From Dyadobacter soli (GTDB taxonomy: Bacteria; Bacteroidota; Bacteroidia; Cytophagales; Spirosomataceae), in contig NZ_FNAN01000002.1 in NCBI RefSeq assembly GCF_900101885.1, forward strand, positions 124,001 to 188,000: 64,000 nt of DNA, written 5' to 3'. How positions within the stretch are numbered: the stretch's first letter is position 1; every line of letters begins with the position of its first letter. Positions 16,001-22,895 of the stretch are shown here, piece by piece. The notes below the pieces were generated by a model. It searched no databases. It was given only the letters and a program-made list of their open reading frames with translations, and was not told the DNA's origin. The position numbers were made by a program, and so were the translations under genes.

Positions 16001-16737
16001 CCCAATACAACTCTTTTGCGGTATCGGCGGGCCTACTACGTCAGTTCTGGAAACAGAGCAAAATCGAGATCGGCGCCAGCTACGAGCTCGCAGAAGGCAT
16101 TCAAAGAAACAACAGCTACCTCGCCGACCACCCGGAAATTTTCGGCAACGAACAGCTGCATTTAATCTTCGCAAAAGGTATCCTGAACCTCGATTTCCGC
16201 GATCGCGCCGCATTACCCGAGCGCGGCTTCCGCGTACAGGTGACGCAGCAGGCCGGCCACGTTTCCCAATCAAAGAACGACCTGGCTTCTATTTCAGAGC
16301 TTGAAATCGAGCAGTACCTGTCGACGCACCGCAAAAATCCGCTCACGCTCGGCCTTCGCCTGGGCGGCGGCATTGCCAAAGGCCAGTTACCCTTTTACAA
16401 ACTGTTTTCGCTGGGCCAGCTCAACGACCTCCGCGGTTTCAAACGCAACCGCTTTACCGGCGAATCGAAAGGTTTCCTCAATACCGAGCTCCGCTGGCAG
16501 CTCACCGAGACGAGGAACACGTTCGTCCCGCTCAAAATGGGCGTACGGGCATTTTATGATGTGGGAAGGGTGTGGGCCAAAAACGACCCGGGCAGCGCCG
16601 ACTACTGGCACCAGGGCTACGGCGGCGGGTTTTATATTACCCCGTTCCGCGAGCAGTTTGCATTCAATATCAGTGCAGGAACCTCGAAAGAAGAATCGCT
16701 TTTGCTTATGATCTCCATCGGAAGTTTTTTCAGATAA
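13054..16737 (+). CDS. Metallophosphoesterase-like / atypical-kinase-like / BamA-like outer-membrane protein
   Basis: The 1227-aa protein appears to have three parts. Residues about 35-370 resemble a calcineurin-type phosphoesterase (FNGDAF, NQGDREW, LLSHFP, ASAHERN), but the first metal motif and the last GHxH are degraded. Residues about 405-730 contain GDWSKHEDNW (595-604) and PIPRDRDHAF (619-628), spaced like the catalytic HxxxN and DxD elements of HipA/Fam20/PI-kinase-like folds. Residues about 820-1227 look like a surface-antigen/BamA beta-barrel, ending ISAGTSKEESLLLMISIGSFFR with a terminal aromatic. The start is a TTG at 13054: it gives a lysine-bearing N-region before the hydrophobic MFLCAVVVLLAMFDASA, which the ATG at 13108 would lack. 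An outer-membrane location is likely; the function is unknown. Confidence 0.75.
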   Translation: MNILLPNTLNSLKICAKNMFLCAVVVLLAMFDASAADFKVILTGNTADFENAADIFPVIESYLATKPGPVLWVFNGDAFPEPMTIDQVTDWKRKANALLDRNPELHMLLNQGDREWLGSGKDGWQRVMAFEKALDHEKHARFQVFLGHGCPGPWTVSFPMLEVVVINSQWWNHPHDKPRPSSDACTIADTDNFVEELEGILDETTDKNVLLLSHFPVESLGNYGGRFSAASYFSPPLVGNALVGFRQNVGTSRDISNTNLGPFRYKLNGVLQDYGSVILASAHERNQSIMRRGNNFFINSGGIAGGAFIAHGSKAALTSSSAGFVEINYTSNGKISYQHWLVNGNQVSKKEEGQLFQSACENAGKGITNTLFQPCNPVIKPSDKMDTPRTEPTTVAAGSEYASKRFKEKWFGKHYRDSWTVPVKAPYLDMDTTFGGLVIAGKGGGRQTTSLKLIAGNGKEYVFRSVDKDPFRALAYELRGTVVSQVLKDQTSTQQPYGAMTVAPLLDKIGILHASPELFVLPKDNKLGAFKEQYGNLFGMLEERPTDKIGKAKVFAGAKDIEKSFKLFNKLYHDHDNRVDQREFARARMFDLWIGDWSKHEDNWKWAGYKTADGEVYRPIPRDRDHAFSRWDGIIPWLADREWGMPNGENFAERIHGLRSLMWQARHLDRFVGSELSKADWVNAAKEIQEAIKMQDITAAVHNMPAAIYDKDGREIERKLKARIGDLQKYAAEYYALLAKEVDVVGSNKAEYFKVMREANGQVRVNVYNVSKQNRQADTAKIYYQRVFDPSETREIRLNGLGGDDVFDVQGKSEQSILVRIISGGGDDYISDQSEVRKGGKQTLIYEKDPNPHHELGSEAREVKPTDERYYEYDRNAFKYNTYLPVALLNYNPFTGFAVHGGITFTRQRFGKPDFASKHSLGASVSVKGNYEFSYSNQFRQLWGKWDGISQVSLSRPLNYNFFFGVGNNTPKNNDLPSNYYRTQYNSFAVSAGLLRQFWKQSKIEIGASYELAEGIQRNNSYLADHPEIFGNEQLHLIFAKGILNLDFRDRAALPERGFRVQVTQQAGHVSQSKNDLASISELEIEQYLSTHRKNPLTLGLRLGGGIAKGQLPFYKLFSLGQLNDLRGFKRNRFTGESKGFLNTELRWQLTETRNTFVPLKMGVRAFYDVGRVWAKNDPGSADYWHQGYGGGFYITPFREQFAFNISAGTSKEESLLLMISIGSFFR

Positions 16738-16742
16738 AAACT

Positions 16743-16796
16743 GGGGCGAACCTCCGGGTTCGCTCCCGCTATTACAAGGCCTCTGGCCGGCGCGAC
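16743..16796 (-). repeat. Dispersed junction repeat, copy 3 (inverted)
   Basis: Read on the minus strand, this block has the GGCCAGAGGCCTTG head, TAATAG, and a hairpin GCGAACC-loop-GGTTCGC (16746-16763), the same order as copies 1 and 2. Stem bases differ from the other copies while pairing is kept. It occupies the gap between the BamA-like gene (stop 16737) and the convergent Fic gene (stop 16801). Confidence 0.6.
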
Positions 16797-16800
16797 AGCA

Positions 16801-17781
16801 CTAGCGCTTCCGCTTCCGGTTCTCTACATAATCCTTCACAGCCTCCCGCGAGGTATACCACACGTTCCCCTCCTTATAGGCATCGATCTTACCCTGCCGT
16901 GCCAGCAGGCTCACATACTCCTGCCCGTAAGGCACTCCCGGCTCCTCCACAATGCGCACAATCGGCTCATATTCATTATCATATCCCGGCAATGCATTCA
17001 GGTAAATGTTAAGACTCCGCTCCAAAGCCTGCGTCATCAAAAGCCCAAGCTTCTGGTACGACCCATTATTGGCCTGGTTCAAAGCGTCATAATATTTCTT
17101 CCGGTCATTTTTCAGGATAATCGCCGGCGGAAACCCCGCACGCATCAGCAGCAAATTCATAGCCAACCGCACCGTACGGCCATTACCATCGAAAAAAGGA
17201 TGTATCCAAACCAGCCGGTGATGAAAAATCGTTGCCAACACCACATCATTCAAGCCCATCGGATTCGAATTCGTAAATTCGATCAGCTCATCCAGCATAT
17301 CCGGCACTTTCCGTGCATTCGGCGGCACAAAGTTCGCGCCCGCGATACGCACGCCCCCATTGCGCACGCGCCCCGCAAAATCGTCCTCGATCGACCGCAG
17401 TACCAACCCGTGCAACGAAAGGATATCGATACTCCGCATGGAATACCCGGGACTCACCAGGCCATACAGGTATTGAATGGCCTTCTCATGGTTATGCGCC
17501 TCGAAATGCTCCCGCAGCGACTTCCCCTGAATGGTAATGCCCTCCTGCAAAACCAGCTGTGTTTCCCGCAAGCTGAGCGTGTTGCCCTCGATACTGTTGC
17601 TATTGTAAGTCCATTCCAAAGCCAGCCCTTCCCGGATTTTCGAAAGCGCGGACGCAGGAATCGGTCGGCTGCTTTTTATCCGGTCGCGTTTTTCATACAG
17701 CCTGGCGATGAAAGGCTGCAATTCATACATGTCGATTAGGTTGATCTCAAACATGCCACTAATATCGGCATTGCCATTCAT
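16801..17781 (-). CDS. Fic-family AMPylase-like protein with C-terminal HTH
   Basis: The 326-aa protein carries the full Fic core HPFFDGNGRTVR with catalytic His194, consistent with AMP transfer (or a related nucleotide/phosphate transfer) to a target hydroxyl. An inhibitory segment SNSIEGN at residues 61-67 matches the (S/T)xxxE(G/N) rule, and its N-terminal position makes this a class II Fic, kept inactive by its own alpha-inh helix. The last about 50 residues (YGQEYVSLLARQGKIDAYKEGNVWYTSREAVKDYV) look like a MerR/excisionase-type winged helix, suggesting DNA binding and perhaps autoregulation. The ATG at 17781 is the first usable start, but a start at residue 10 (MFEINLID) is possible. No antitoxin-like small gene is adjacent. 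Confidence 0.88.
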   Translation of the reverse strand: MNGNADISGMFEINLIDMYELQPFIARLYEKRDRIKSSRPIPASALSKIREGLALEWTYNSNSIEGNTLSLRETQLVLQEGITIQGKSLREHFEAHNHEKAIQYLYGLVSPGYSMRSIDILSLHGLVLRSIEDDFAGRVRNGGVRIAGANFVPPNARKVPDMLDELIEFTNSNPMGLNDVVLATIFHHRLVWIHPFFDGNGRTVRLAMNLLLMRAGFPPAIILKNDRKKYYDALNQANNGSYQKLGLLMTQALERSLNIYLNALPGYDNEYEPIVRIVEEPGVPYGQEYVSLLARQGKIDAYKEGNVWYTSREAVKDYVENRKRKR

Positions 17782-17812
17782 AATCCCTATCCGATATTAA
17801 GAAATCAGCCAC

Positions 17813-17844
17813 AAAAAAAAGGGAGAAAATATCCTCCCTTTTTA
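17813..17844 (-). terminator. Rho-independent terminator of the small secreted-protein gene
   Basis: An A-rich and GGGAG left arm (17816-17825) pairs with CTCCCTTTTT (17834-17843) around an 8-base loop. A-run and T-run on either side make it usable in both directions; on the minus strand it follows the 17889 gene and precedes the Fic gene. Confidence 0.65.
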
Positions 17845-17888
17845 AAACCATCAATCAATCTTAACCGAACCCCATGAGGTTCAATCAC

Positions 17889-18146
17889 TTACTTCGTAGT
17901 TACACTTTTCAATTGGAGGCCTACGATAGCAGCTTTCTGAGCTGCGCTACGGTTGTTGGTGTCAGGCGTATTTTTCACTTTTTGTGGTGCCGGGCTGTCC
18001 AGAACTGGTGCGGAAGCAGGCAATGTATTGTTAACAACAGCCACTTTGGCTTTTTCTTCAACTGTATATGTAGAATTGTTGTTGGCGTAAGCTGCGCTAG
18101 TTAATGCTACCAAAGCAACGGCTAGCAGGTTTTTTGCATTTTTCAT
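17889..18146 (-). CDS. Small secreted protein of unknown function
   Basis: The ATG at 18146 gives 85 aa with a clear signal peptide (MKNAKNLLAVALVALTSAAYA) and a probable cleavage after AYA. The mature part is about 64 residues, rich in Ala, Val, Asn and Lys, with no Cys. I do not recognise the family. A longer frame reaching back to 18257 has no sensible N-terminus. The gene has its own promoter candidate (18197-18225) and a terminator (17813-17844), so it is likely an independent transcription unit. Such isolated, short, well-terminated secreted proteins are often abundant, but that is inference. Confidence 0.7.
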   Translation of the reverse strand: MKNAKNLLAVALVALTSAAYANNNSTYTVEEKAKVAVVNNTLPASAPVLDSPAPQKVKNTPDTNNRSAAQKAAIVGLQLKSVTTK

Positions 18147-18196
18147 TGGTAATAGTGTTTTGTGTTTTGCTTGTGTTCTTGATCGTATTTCGAGTA

Positions 18197-18225
18197 CAAA
18201 TATAATACAATTCTTTGAAAACAAA
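18197..18225 (-). promoter_or_regulatory. Promoter candidate for the small secreted protein
   Basis: On the minus strand, TTTG (18225-18222) and TATATTTG (18204-18197) are 17 bases apart, matching the Bacteroidota -33/-7 layout. The predicted start near 18190 leaves a leader of about 44 bases. Confidence 0.5.
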
Positions 18226-18736
18226 CGTTCAACACATTGGACTATATAACAATACAAAGTTCGCCCAGAGCATTCTGAGGCGTTATTACTATGAATTATA
18301 TATAACTATTCAAAGATTCGAAAATAAAAAATGACCGATTTTACGATTTCCGGATCAGATAAGATTTGGCACCGGACACCCGCTTTATTACCTTATTGTT
18401 AACAGGCATTAAACACCTCTATATTATTTCAGATCAGTTACTGAAAACCAAATTATATTCGGACAGGATTCTACCAATACCAAAAATGACCGAAGAATTA
18501 GCCCGCGAAAAGCAAAAAGCACGAAATTTTTTCAAAAAAATTTTAAAAAAATTTTCTACGGATTGATTATCCGGTCAAATTCACCGGCATCCGGGCTGAT
18601 CGAACGGTTCCGAGTGCGGTAAATCGAGGGTTGCCGGGGCGGGAAGTCTGGACAAAAATGACCATCTTTGCAGCCCTCAAAACGGATCGACAACAGACAC
18701 ACCGGTCGCCCACAAGCGGCAGCGGGAAATGAGATT
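18226..18736. other. AT-rich intergenic region upstream of topoisomerase III
   Basis: This roughly 510-base stretch holds no convincing gene. It contains A/T tracts at about 18528-18556 (runs of A and T in phase, likely curved DNA). A frame from 18366 to 18566 is short, Lys/Phe-rich at its end and without family resemblance, and is not accepted as a gene. No clear terminator or promoter for the downstream gene was found. Confidence 0.4.
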
Positions 18737-20860
18737 ATGAAAGTTTGCATTGCGGAAAAACCCAGCGTAGCCAAAGATATTGCAGCAGTGATCGGCGCCA
18801 GCCAGCGCCGCGATGGCTACTACGAGGGCAATGGCTACCAGGTTACCTGGACTTTCGGCCATTTCTGCACGTTAAAAGAACCCCACGACTACACCGAGCG
18901 CTGGAAATCATGGCGCCTGGAAGAGCTGCCCATGATTCCGTCCAGTTTTGGTATCAAGCTGATCGATAATGAAGGTGCCATGCGGCAGTTCGGGGTGATC
19001 GAGAACCTGGTGCGTAACTGCGAGGAAGTGATCAACTGCGGTGATGCCGGCCAGGAAGGCGAGCTCATTCAGCGTTGGGTACTCCTGAAAGCCAAATGCA
19101 ACGTGCCCGTCAAGCGGTTATGGATTTCATCATTGACTGAACAAGCGATCCGCGAGGGTTTCGACAAACTCCGCGAGGGAAGCCAATACGACAACCTTTA
19201 CGCAGCGGGCAGCGCACGCGCCATCGGCGACTGGCTGCTGGGAATGAATGCGACGCGCCTTTTTACCAAGAAATTCGGCGGCGGAAAGGCCGTACTTTCT
19301 ATCGGCCGGGTGCAAACCCCTACCCTGGCATTGATCGTCCAGCGGCAGAAGGAAATCGATGCATTCGTTTCGGAAGAGTATTGGGAACTGAAAACCATTT
19401 ACCGCGAGACGGAGTTTACGGCGACGATCGATCGCATTAAGAATGTAGAGAAAGCCAACAAAGGCCTGGCGTACCTGCAACAGCACGATTTTGAAATAAC
19501 CTCATTTGAAAAAAAGGAAGGCAAAGAAGGAAATCCGCGACTTTTCGACCTCACTTCCCTTCAAGTAGAAGCCAATAAAAAGTACGGCTATTCGGCGGAG
19601 GACACCTTGAAACACATTCAAAACCTCTACGAAAAGAAATTCGTTACTTACCCTCGTGTCGATACCACTTATCTTTCGGAGGATTTACACCCGAAAGTCG
19701 AAGGCATTCTCCGCGAGCTGACTTATTACAGCCAGTTTACGGCTCCGCTTCTGGCCAATTTACCCATACCGAAATCGAAGAATGTGTTCGACGATAAAAA
19801 GGTAACCGATCACCACGCCATTATCCCCACCGGCGTGCTCCCCGTGCACATCAGTCAGGACGAAAAGCGCATTTATGACCTGATCGCCCGACGCTTCATC
19901 GCGGTTTTTTACCCGGAATGTAAAGTATCCAACACTACCGTGCTAGGAATGGTCGGGCAAGTGGAATTCAAGGCCACAGGCAAGCAAATCCTCGAACTGG
20001 GCTGGCGGGAGCTATATGTGAATGATACTGCGCAGAAGAAGGAAGTCGAAGAGGAGAAAGTCATGCCGATTTTCGAGGTCGGCGAACGCGGCCCGCACGA
20101 ACCCCGCGTACACCAGGGCAAAACCTCCCCGCCGAAAGCCTACACCGAAGCCACGCTGCTCCGTGCGATGGAAACCGCCGGTAAGCAGGTCGAAGACGAG
20201 GAAATGCGCGAAATCATGAAGGATAACGGCATCGGCCGGCCTTCGACACGCGCTAATATCATCGAGACGCTCTTCAAGCGCAAATACATCGAGAAAAAGA
20301 AAAAGAATGTGTTCGCGACGCAAACCGGCGTCGACCTGATCGACACCATTCAGAACGAGCTGCTCAAAAGCGCCGAACTTACCGGTCACTGGGAACGCAA
20401 GCTCCGCCTGATCGAAAAAGGCGAATACGCGATGGACACTTTCAAACAGGAGCTGATCGAGATGGTAGTGAAGCTGACGCACGAGGTCAGGAATGAACGG
20501 GCGCGGTCCATTACCATTATGGAAGAAGCGCCGGTTATTGAAAAAGAGGAAAAGCCCAAAAAAGAACGCAAGCCGCGCGAGCCCAAGGAAGAGGTTTCGA
20601 TTGAAACCCTTACCTGTCCCAAATGCAAGGAGCATTTGCTCAAAAAAGGTAAAACAGCTTACGGATGCAGTAATTTCCAGGCTTGCGGTTTTAAAATACC
20701 ATTTGAATTCCTGGGCAAAAAACTGACCGACAAACACATTTTCGACCTGCTCAGTAAAGGCAAGACCGCCAAAATCAAAGGCCTCCAGATTCCCGGCAGC
20801 CCCGACCCTATCGATGCCCGGCTGGTGATGAACGGCGACTTCAATTTTGAAGTCGGCTAA
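18737..20860 (+). CDS. topB: DNA topoisomerase III (type IA)
   Basis: The 707-aa enzyme starts MKVCIAEKPSVAKDIA, the TOPRIM N-terminus of topoisomerase III with the catalytic Glu in IAEKPS. The TOPRIM acidic cluster appears as NCGDAGQEGELIQR. The strand-cleaving tyrosine is Tyr305 in FVTYPRVDTTYL. A C-terminal module contains a four-Cys zinc-finger-like segment (CPKCKEHLL ... CSNFQACGF) and a typical FLGKKLTDKHI tail. It relaxes negative supercoils and decatenates replication or recombination intermediates by single-strand passage. ATG at 18737 was chosen over an in-frame upstream start because it aligns with the family. It ends 2 bases from a convergent small gene. Confidence 0.93.
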   Translation: MKVCIAEKPSVAKDIAAVIGASQRRDGYYEGNGYQVTWTFGHFCTLKEPHDYTERWKSWRLEELPMIPSSFGIKLIDNEGAMRQFGVIENLVRNCEEVINCGDAGQEGELIQRWVLLKAKCNVPVKRLWISSLTEQAIREGFDKLREGSQYDNLYAAGSARAIGDWLLGMNATRLFTKKFGGGKAVLSIGRVQTPTLALIVQRQKEIDAFVSEEYWELKTIYRETEFTATIDRIKNVEKANKGLAYLQQHDFEITSFEKKEGKEGNPRLFDLTSLQVEANKKYGYSAEDTLKHIQNLYEKKFVTYPRVDTTYLSEDLHPKVEGILRELTYYSQFTAPLLANLPIPKSKNVFDDKKVTDHHAIIPTGVLPVHISQDEKRIYDLIARRFIAVFYPECKVSNTTVLGMVGQVEFKATGKQILELGWRELYVNDTAQKKEVEEEKVMPIFEVGERGPHEPRVHQGKTSPPKAYTEATLLRAMETAGKQVEDEEMREIMKDNGIGRPSTRANIIETLFKRKYIEKKKKNVFATQTGVDLIDTIQNELLKSAELTGHWERKLRLIEKGEYAMDTFKQELIEMVVKLTHEVRNERARSITIMEEAPVIEKEEKPKKERKPREPKEEVSIETLTCPKCKEHLLKKGKTAYGCSNFQACGFKIPFEFLGKKLTDKHIFDLLSKGKTAKIKGLQIPGSPDPIDARLVMNGDFNFEVG

Positions 20861-20862
20861 CG

Positions 20863-21105
20863 CTACATAGGGCTGTTGGTCGTCTCTACATAAGGCAGAT
20901 GAAACGTAATGCCCGAAATCTGGCAAAGCGCCAGAAACTCCGACAAATTGGGCATTACGCCCTGGTTAAGGATTTTTTCAGACGATTTACGTGAAATACC
21001 CGCCTCTTCCAGCGCGTCGATCAGGCTGATTCCTTTCACTTTTACAATCTCCTTGATGTCGTCGACCAATTCCCTGGCGCGCGCTTCAAATACTGTCGTT
21101 TCCAT
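20863..21105 (-). CDS. Small helix-turn-helix-like protein
   Basis: The ATG at 21105 gives 80 aa (METTVFEARARELVDDIK). The middle, ISLIDALEEAGISRKSSEKILNQGVMPNLSEFLALCQISGI, has the length and pattern of an XRE-type HTH (helix, GISRKSSEKI recognition-like helix, then a supporting helix). No toxin partner is next to it: it converges on topoisomerase III with 2 bases between stops and is divergent from the aldo/keto reductase. It could regulate the latter through the 192-base shared upstream region. A longer frame to 21186 has an unlikely Cys-rich N-terminus. Confidence 0.65.
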   Translation of the reverse strand: METTVFEARARELVDDIKEIVKVKGISLIDALEEAGISRKSSEKILNQGVMPNLSEFLALCQISGITFHLPYVETTNSPM

Positions 21106-21297
21106 TTGTTGATGATGTTTGGTTTTGAGCTGAAAAGAACAAAACCGTGCCAGGCATTTGCAGACATGCAGCCACGTAATACGCATGGCCTGACATTTGC
21201 TTTGTGAAAAATGAGTATGATTAATCCTCCCACATCCTTGAATGAAAACCGCTGTCCGGCAGTTTTCAAACTAAAATACCTTTAACTATTAAAAATT

Positions 21298-22143
21298 ATG
21301 AACAACTATCATCAACATGCCGGCACATTTAAAATCGGTGGAGAAATTGAGATCAACCGGCTCGGTTATGGCGGCATGCAGCTCACCGGCCAGGGTGTCT
21401 GGGGCGACGCACCGGACCGCGAGAATGCGAAAAAAGTCCTTCGCGCAGCCGTGGACGCCGGCGTGAATTTCATCGACACGGCCGACTCCTACGGCCCGCA
21501 TACCAATGAAACGCTCATCGCCGACGCGCTTTTCCCGTATCCCGACAACCTGCTTATCGCCACAAAAGGCGGCTTCGACCGCACCGGCCCGAACCAATGG
21601 CGTGTCAATGGCAACCCGGAGCACATTCGGCAGGCGATCGACGGCAGCCTTCAACGACTGAAAAAAGATGTGATCGACCTGTGGCAATTGCACCGCATCG
21701 ACTCGCGCTTTCCGGTGGAAGAAACGCTCGGGCCGGTGGTAGACGCTGTAAAAGCCGGCAAAATCCGTTTCGTGGGGTTATCGGAAGTAGATGTGGAGCA
21801 GGTCAAACGGGCGGAAAAGACGGTGCCGATCGTGTCGGTTCAAAATCTGTATAATCTGGGTAACCGGCAATGGGAAGATGTGCTGGATTACACGGTCCAG
21901 CGCGGAATGGCATTCATCCCCTGGTACCCGCTGGCTTCCGGTCCTGAAAAGTTGAAAAATAAGATCGCCGACATTGCCGAAAAGCACGAGGCTACAACCG
22001 CCCAGATCGCGTTGGCATGGCTGGTAAAACGCGCCCCGAATATCCTGCTCATCCCGGGAACGGGTTCAGTGAAGCATCTGGAAGAAAATTTGCAGGGAGG
22101 CACTATCCAGCTGTCCGACGAGGATTTCAAAGCATTGTCCTGA
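21298..22143 (+). CDS. Aldo/keto reductase
   Basis: The 281-aa protein has the (beta/alpha)8 AKR layout with the catalytic tetrad visible: Asp and Tyr in FIDTADSYG, Lys in IATKGGF and His in WQLHRID. The cofactor-binding end shows IPGTGSVKHLEENLQG. It should reduce an aldehyde or ketone with NADPH. The next gene, a short-chain dehydrogenase, starts only 2 bases after the stop, so they form an operon and may act in one detoxification or sugar-alcohol route. The substrate is unknown. Confidence 0.92.
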   Translation: MNNYHQHAGTFKIGGEIEINRLGYGGMQLTGQGVWGDAPDRENAKKVLRAAVDAGVNFIDTADSYGPHTNETLIADALFPYPDNLLIATKGGFDRTGPNQWRVNGNPEHIRQAIDGSLQRLKKDVIDLWQLHRIDSRFPVEETLGPVVDAVKAGKIRFVGLSEVDVEQVKRAEKTVPIVSVQNLYNLGNRQWEDVLDYTVQRGMAFIPWYPLASGPEKLKNKIADIAEKHEATTAQIALAWLVKRAPNILLIPGTGSVKHLEENLQGGTIQLSDEDFKALS

Positions 22144-22145
22144 TC

Positions 22146-22895
22146 ATGAACGACTATCAAAACAAAGTAGTGATCGTAACCGGTGCCGGAAACGGCATCG
22201 GGAGCGTCGTGGCTTCGCATTATGCACGCGTGGGCGCAGCCGTGGCGCTATGGGACCGCGATGCCGACGGCCTGAGAACCGTTCAGGAAGCATTAGAAAA
22301 AGAAGGTCTCAAAGCCGTTTCCCGTGTCATTGATCTCACCAATCCCGATGAAATAGTCAGGGGCATCGACGCAGTGAAAGAATCACTTGGAAGAATTGAT
22401 GTGCTGATCAACAATGCAGGGTTAGGTCGTACCAAATCTCCTTACGATCTGCCTGTCGATGACTGGGATTATGTTTTGAATACCAATTTGCGGGGTACAT
22501 TTCTATGCGCGCGGGAAGCTGCGAAGGTCATGCGCACACAAGGCAGGGGCGCGATCGTGAACATTGCGTCCACGCGGGCGCTTATGTCCGAGCCCAACAC
22601 GGAGGCGTACGCGGCTTCGAAAGGAGGCATTCTCGCATTGACACACGCATTGGCCATTTCGCTCGGCCCCGACCGCATTATGGTCAACGCCATTAGCCCC
22701 GGCTGGATCGAAACGGGCGATTACAGCCAGCTGAAAGCCTCCGATCACGCGCAGCACCCGGCCGGCCGCGTCGGTAAGCAGGACGATATTGCCAGGGCAT
22801 GCCTCTACCTCACCGATCCGGAGAACGATTTCATTACCGGCGCCAACCTGATCATCGACGGCGGTATGACGCGCAAAATGATTTATGAGGAATAG
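22146..22895 (+). CDS. Short-chain dehydrogenase/reductase (SDR)
   Basis: The 249-aa protein is a classical SDR: Rossmann motif VTGAGNGIG, NNAGLG, a catalytic Ser in IVNIASTRA, YAASKGG with Tyr and Lys, and SPGWIET. It transfers hydride between NAD(P) and an alcohol or ketone. The ATG at 22146 was chosen because it gives MNDYQNKVVIVTGAG; the in-frame upstream extension overlaps the AKR gene heavily and has no family likeness. The 2-base gap to the AKR stop indicates co-translation. Its stop abuts that of the convergent amidohydrolase gene. Confidence 0.93.
   Translation: MNDYQNKVVIVTGAGNGIGSVVASHYARVGAAVALWDRDADGLRTVQEALEKEGLKAVSRVIDLTNPDEIVRGIDAVKESLGRIDVLINNAGLGRTKSPYDLPVDDWDYVLNTNLRGTFLCAREAAKVMRTQGRGAIVNIASTRALMSEPNTEAYAASKGGILALTHALAISLGPDRIMVNAISPGWIETGDYSQLKASDHAQHPAGRVGKQDDIARACLYLTDPENDFITGANLIIDGGMTRKMIYEE

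Noticed and set aside
18366..18566. A 66-codon frame in the AT-rich gap before topoisomerase III
   Set aside because: It has no family resemblance, its end is a run of Lys and Phe from A/T tracts, and it has no clear promoter or start context.
20012..20926. A 304-codon frame antisense to topoisomerase III
   Set aside because: It lies across the zinc-finger end of topB, which is certain; the antisense sequence is Phe-rich and unlike any family.
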